This document shows positions 60,613-64,000 of a stretch of DNA of 64,000 bases, piece after piece. The stretch is from contig NZ_JALOCH010000005.1 of assembly GCF_023227875.1 (NCBI RefSeq), positions 152,853 through 216,852 of the forward strand, given 5' to 3'. The stretch is from Methanoregula sp. (GTDB lineage Archaea > Halobacteriota > Methanomicrobia > Methanomicrobiales > Methanospirillaceae). The stretch's first letter is position 1; each line of letters opens with the position of its first letter. The notes beneath the pieces are model-generated. The model was not told the DNA's origin, did no database searches, and saw only the letters and a program-made list of their open reading frames with translations. Both the position numbers and the translations under genes were made by a program.

Positions 60613-61230
60613 TTACTGCGACCCCCCGGTCCGGATCATATTGGTTGCCTTGAGTGCGTTGAAGGTCGCCTTGGCAAAGTTGATGGTCGTGCGGGTCTGC
60701 CCGCGCGCGAACGTCCAGACATCCTTGATACCGGCAAGTTCGAGCACTTTCCTGCTGATGTCACCGGTAACAAGTCCCGTGCCCTGCGGTGCGGGCTTGA
60801 GGGTGACCTTGACGCTGCCGGCAATGCCGGTAACCTGCATCGGGATCGAGTGCGTTGCAGCACAGCCGCATTCCCAACTGCCGCAGCCACGGCGGACCTT
60901 GACGAGGTTCATCTTTGCCTTGACAATTGCTTTCTTGATTGCGTCGCCGACCTGTACGTCCTTGCCCTGGCCGAAGCCGATGTACCCGTTGCGGTTGCCA
61001 ACGATGACAACGGCACGGAACTGGACACGGCGGCCCGAGTCGGTCATGCGCTGCATCATGGCGATATCGAGGACTTCGTCCTCGAGATCGGGGAGGAACG
61101 CATCGACGATCTGGGGTTCCTTGATGGGCCTGCCGCTCTCGAGGACCTGATCAATGCTCTTGATCTCTCCCGCAGCAACAAGCTTGCCAAGACCGGTGAC
61201 CGGCTGCCATTCTTCTCGTTCGTATGCCAT
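60613..61230 (-). CDS. rps5: Small-subunit ribosomal protein uS5
   Basis: A 205-residue S5. Conserved parts: RRVQFRAVVIVGNRNGYIGF and RRGCGSWECGCAATHSIP, GTGLVTGDISRKVLELAGIK. It helps decoding accuracy on the small subunit. One base separates it from the L18 stop. Confidence 0.97.
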   Translation of the reverse strand: MAYEREEWQPVTGLGKLVAAGEIKSIDQVLESGRPIKEPQIVDAFLPDLEDEVLDIAMMQRMTDSGRRVQFRAVVIVGNRNGYIGFGQGKDVQVGDAIKKAIVKAKMNLVKVRRGCGSWECGCAATHSIPMQVTGIAGSVKVTLKPAPQGTGLVTGDISRKVLELAGIKDVWTFARGQTRTTINFAKATFNALKATNMIRTGGSQ

Positions 61231-61231
61231 G

Positions 61232-61756
61232 TTACGCCATCTCCTTTTTTATGGCTGCTGCCACCTGTTCGACGTTGTTGACGATATCGCTGGCATTCTT
61301 GTTGTATGCCGCGATGTGAGCGCCCTTGAGGCGTTCTTCGGACGGGAGGATCTCCTCTCCGTAGGGGATGTCGAGTCCGCCATCCACGGCACCCTTGAGT
61401 GCTGCAAACACACGGGCTCCCGGTGTTGCACGGTTGAGCCCGATATCGAGAACCGCACTGTCCTGCCCGGCTTTCTTTGCCTTGATGGCAAAGAGCATGC
61501 CAGTGAGGTATGCAGCCGGGGTGTTGGAAGTTGATCCCTTGAATCCGTATTTCTCGAGCTCTTTTGAGTTAGCCGCTACGAGGGTACGGTCGCCGTCCAT
61601 CTCAGCCGTAACGAGCTGCACGATGATGTGCCGGTTTGTCTTCCTGACGACCATCCTTGGTACGTCCGCAACGACAAGCCTCGTCCGCTGGTAGTAATCG
61701 GTTTTGCCTTCCCGCCGTCTCCGGAAGGGGACAAAATACCGCGATCCTGTTGCCAT
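61232..61756 (-). CDS. rpl18: Large-subunit ribosomal protein uL18
   Basis: A 174-residue archaeal L18 that binds 5S rRNA: YFVPFRRRREGKTDYYQRTR, RLVVADVPRMVVRKTNRHI and VLDIGLNRATPGARVFAALK. One base after the L19e stop. Confidence 0.96.
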   Translation of the reverse strand: MATGSRYFVPFRRRREGKTDYYQRTRLVVADVPRMVVRKTNRHIIVQLVTAEMDGDRTLVAANSKELEKYGFKGSTSNTPAAYLTGMLFAIKAKKAGQDSAVLDIGLNRATPGARVFAALKGAVDGGLDIPYGEEILPSEERLKGAHIAAYNKNASDIVNNVEQVAAAIKKEMA

Positions 61757-61757
61757 G

Positions 61758-62210
61758 TTACTTCATCCTCCCAAGGAGGATCTCCATCTGCGCCTTCATG
61801 TGCGCGACGCTCCTGAACTGGCCGCCTGCCGCTTTCCGGTAAAGGATGCGGTACATGTGCCGGTCAATTGTGCCGGCCTCGCGGAGTTCAACGAGCGCTT
61901 TCCTGATTGCACGGATCTTCTGGACCCATGCGGTCTTGCTCGGGTTGCGGGCACCTGCCGCACCCCTTCTCTTGCCAGCGCCTTTCCGGTGCCCGTAGGA
62001 CCGCTGTGCGATCCGTGCGCGGGCCCGGCCGCGGCTGACACCCTTCTTCTGGCGTGCCTTGATGACACCCTCGGTGACGAGTCCCCTGAGGTCCTCACGC
62101 GAGATCGCGTTCTCGATGTCCGAGATACGGGACGGATCGAACCAGACCCGGTTGACACCGCATTTCAGGATTGCTGCTGCAATGCGTTTCTGGCTGGCGA
62201 CGTCACTCAT
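61758..62210 (-). CDS. rpl19e: Large-subunit ribosomal protein eL19
   Basis: A 150-residue archaeal/eukaryotic L19e: SQKRIAAAILKCGVNRVWFD, RGRARARIAQRSYGHRKGAG and HMYRILYRKAAGGQFRSVAH. It overlaps the end of the L32e gene by 8 bp. Confidence 0.97.
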   Translation of the reverse strand: MSDVASQKRIAAAILKCGVNRVWFDPSRISDIENAISREDLRGLVTEGVIKARQKKGVSRGRARARIAQRSYGHRKGAGKRRGAAGARNPSKTAWVQKIRAIRKALVELREAGTIDRHMYRILYRKAAGGQFRSVAHMKAQMEILLGRMK

Positions 62211-62904
62211 TCTTCTTCACCCCGGACTTAGTGGTCTTTTTTGCTGCGGGTTTTGCCTCGGCAGCCTTCTCTGCCTTGGGCTTGGCGGCGGCTTTCTTTG
62301 CCGGTGCCTTCTTCTCAGCCTTTGCTTCAGGCTCTGCCTTGGGCTTTGCTTCTGCCTTCTTGGCCGGTGCCTTCTTCTCTTCAGCCTTGGGTGCCGGTTT
62401 TGCCTTGGCGGCTTCCTTCTTGACCGGGGCTTTTGCCTTGGACGCTGCGGGTTTCTTCGCATCCTTCTTCGGTTTTTCCTCGTCCCTGGCTTCTTCTTTT
62501 TTCACCGGTGCCTTCTTTGCTTTGGCTTTCACCGTGCGGGCGTTGAGCACCTTGAGACCTGCTGCGATCGCTGCATCCTGAAGTGCAACGCGCTTGCGGT
62601 CGCCAACGGTGGCTGAAATCCTGACTGCCTGGGTCTTGGGGTCGAGTCCCTCAAGTTCCTTGATTGAGGAGATGAGTGCCTCGAAAAAGCCGCTCGGGTG
62701 CATGCCGCGGACTGCAACAGGGCTGCCGAATCCCGGCTTGGGGAGTGCTCCCTTTGCCTTCTTCTGCTCCCTCTGCTTGTTATGCTGGCCGCGGGGTTTT
62801 CTCCATGAATCGGAGAGCTGGCGTTTCTTGCCATATCCATCACGCTTGAAGCTTGCGCCCTTGTCAACGCGTACCCGGATTAATCGCTTTACTTCAGTTG
62901 CCAT
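62203..62904 (-). CDS. rpl32e: Large-subunit ribosomal protein eL32 with long Lys/Ala/Pro tail
   Basis: A 233-residue L32e. The core (residues 1-128) has RVRVDKGASFKRDGYGKKRQ, SWRKPRGQHNKQREQKKA and VRGMHPSGFFEALISS. After it is a tail of about 105 residues built of K, A, P and E (for example APAKKAEAKPKAEPE). This is far longer than usual for L32e. ATG 62904 fits the family start MATEVKRLIRVR. Confidence 0.95.
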   Translation of the reverse strand: MATEVKRLIRVRVDKGASFKRDGYGKKRQLSDSWRKPRGQHNKQREQKKAKGALPKPGFGSPVAVRGMHPSGFFEALISSIKELEGLDPKTQAVRISATVGDRKRVALQDAAIAAGLKVLNARTVKAKAKKAPVKKEEARDEEKPKKDAKKPAASKAKAPVKKEAAKAKPAPKAEEKKAPAKKAEAKPKAEPEAKAEKKAPAKKAAAKPKAEKAAEAKPAAKKTTKSGVKKNE

Positions 62905-62909
62905 TGACT

Positions 62910-63434
62910 TCAGCCCCTCTGGACCATGTAGATGCCATCCTGGAATACACGCGGGTCGCGGTTGCGGATGTGACAAGCGTGTTCGATGTTCGCTGCCGAG
63001 TTGCCGACCAGTTCGCGGTCGCTGCCGTTCAGGACGACTTCGTCATTGGATACTTTTGCCGTCACACCGGTCTCGATCCGTGCATACCGCGCCTTCTTCT
63101 CACCAAGGAAGTTGGCAATCTCAAGCCGGTTGCCCTGGAGCTTGAGCTGGATGGGGAAGTGGCTGTACACCACTTTCATGCGGTACTCGAAGCCTTCGGA
63201 TACACCACGGCACATATTCTTGGTGTGCGCCTCAAGGGTGCCGACCATTGCCGTGATCTCTTTCCTCTTGGACTCGGTGGAGATGGTGACTTCCTTGCCA
63301 TCACAGGTAACCGTGACCTGGGGGAAGCGCATGTTGCGGGAGAGCTGGCCCTTGGGACCGGTCACCTTGAGTTGTGTACCGTCGAGCTGGGCCTTTACGC
63401 CATCGGGGATTTTTACCTTTCGTACTGCTGCCAT
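62910..63434 (-). CDS. rpl6: Large-subunit ribosomal protein uL6
   Basis: A 174-residue L6: VKIPDGVKAQLDGTQLKVTG, SEGFEYRMKVVYSHFPIQLK and the end RVFQDGIYMVQRG. Two adjacent ATGs (63437, 63434) follow GAGGTGCG. Precedes L32e by 5 bp. Confidence 0.96.
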   Translation of the reverse strand: MAAVRKVKIPDGVKAQLDGTQLKVTGPKGQLSRNMRFPQVTVTCDGKEVTISTESKRKEITAMVGTLEAHTKNMCRGVSEGFEYRMKVVYSHFPIQLKLQGNRLEIANFLGEKKARYARIETGVTAKVSNDEVVLNGSDRELVGNSAANIEHACHIRNRDPRVFQDGIYMVQRG

Positions 63435-63444
63435 CATCGCACCT

Positions 63445-63837
63445 CTAGTACACGTACCCGAGCAGTTCGCCACCGATACCTTCTTTCCTCGCCTGTTCGT
63501 GGGACATGACGCCACGGGAGGTCGAAAGCATCAGGAGACCGAAGTTCTTCCCGGGAAGGTACTGCTTTTCCCAGTATTCCATCTCATCCAGCTGTACGGA
63601 GAACCGGGGGCTGATCGCACCGCAGCGGTTGATCCTGCCGTTGAGGCTGACCTTGAGCTGTCCGCCCCTGCCGTCCTCAATGAACTCGAAGCTGCCGATG
63701 TACCCGGCATCCTGCATAATGCGGAGCATTGCGCCGAGGAGCTTGCTTGCGGGTTCGATTACGCATACGGACTTGCCGGTGTCACCTGCATTTTTCAGGG
63801 CACACATTCCGTCTGCTAAAGTATTTGATCGTGTCAT
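63445..63837 (-). CDS. rps8: Small-subunit ribosomal protein uS8
   Basis: A 130-residue S8: NTLADGMCALKNAGDTGKSV, the helix SFEFIEDGRGGQLKVSLNG and the end LSTSRGVMSHEQARKEGIGG. GGAGTGA lies before ATG 63837. Confidence 0.97.
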   Translation of the reverse strand: MTRSNTLADGMCALKNAGDTGKSVCVIEPASKLLGAMLRIMQDAGYIGSFEFIEDGRGGQLKVSLNGRINRCGAISPRFSVQLDEMEYWEKQYLPGKNFGLLMLSTSRGVMSHEQARKEGIGGELLGYVY

Positions 63838-63850
63838 TCTTGCTCACTCC

Positions 63851-64000
63851 TCAGCTCATCTTCTTGAAGCCCATCTTCTGGGCCCATTCGCGGAAGCACT
63901 GCCTGCAGAACATGATATGGTATCTGCGTACGAGCCCCTGTTTGCGCCCGCACATCTTGCATTCGTTCGCACCGCGACCGTAGACTTTCTTCCTTTCTCC
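63851..64000 (-). CDS. rps14: Small-subunit ribosomal protein uS14, partial
   Basis: The last 49 residues of a zinc-binding S14, cut by the window edge. RKKVYGRGANECKMCGRKQG and HIMFCRQCFREWAQKMGF give the two CxxC pairs. The stop TGA is at 63851-63853. It has the right place before S8 in the archaeal spc operon. The N-terminus is beyond the window. Confidence 0.95.
   Translation of the reverse strand, partial: GERKKVYGRGANECKMCGRKQGLVRRYHIMFCRQCFREWAQKMGFKKMS

Overview
This 64-kb window comes from a hydrogenotrophic, formate-type methanogenic archaeon of the order Methanomicrobiales, most likely a Methanoregula-like member of the Methanoregulaceae. That is inferred from family content, not from a database search. 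It carries the core of methanogenesis: ftr, a fwdG/fwdF-like pair joined to hdrC-hdrB-hdrA-mvhD, mcrBDCGA, and an mtr operon. It also carries an archaeal spc-type ribosomal operon with secY, adkA and cmk. No rRNA, tRNA or CRISPR array was found.

Layout: 1-19.3 kb is mixed housekeeping and surface genes. These include an iron-sulfur flavoprotein, DEAD-box helicase, nicotinate phosphoribosyltransferase, two Cys-cluster YkgJ-like proteins, dCMP deaminase, a death-on-curing-like protein, a Nre/DNA polymerase IV pair, a DUF155 protein, PEGA-type and other anchored surface proteins, CorA and an RNase III-like protein. At 19.4-20.4 kb lies a complete 1007-bp IS5/ISH1-like element with perfect 12-bp inverted repeats and an 8-bp target duplication. 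From 29.6 down to 21.0 kb a nine-gene minus-strand operon, overlapping at every junction, holds a coenzyme B precursor pathway (homocitrate synthase, both homoaconitase subunits, homoisocitrate dehydrogenase). With these are five uncharacterised genes: two GVDDTDT proteins, a radical SAM protein, an IorA-like TPP enzyme without its ferredoxin domain, and a Cys-rich protein. 29.7-43.2 kb is ftr, fwd/hdr, mcr and a SPASM radical SAM gene. 43.3-45.5 kb is an MFS transporter and a palindrome-rich noncoding island. 45.5-51.1 kb is the mtr operon. 51.1-58.3 kb holds a structured repeat, TPR, surface, rubredoxin-like, MarC, DUF2156 and GNAT genes, and the cmk/DUF106/adkA end of the ribosomal operon. 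58.3-64 kb is secY through a partial S14 gene.

The genes work together. Fwd polyferredoxins, HdrABC and MvhD form the electron-bifurcating core that links CO2 reduction to heterodisulfide reduction. There is no hydrogenase large subunit here, which suggests formate or F420H2 as a donor. Ftr, Mtr and Mcr carry the C1 unit to methane, and the aks-type operon supplies the coenzyme B used by Mcr and regenerated by Hdr.

The strongest unusual observation is in the mtr operon. mtrG is not free-standing: it is the C-terminal part of a second MtrA-type protein. That protein's cobamide-binding domain is almost identical at DNA level (519 bp, 4 differences by eye) to the normal mtrA two genes upstream. 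Other points are the extra genes in the coenzyme B operon, compensatory hairpins after mtrH, an 18-bp perfect palindrome among GGTACC repeats before mtrE, a probable CTG start codon, and an IS whose transposase has no stop codon inside the element.
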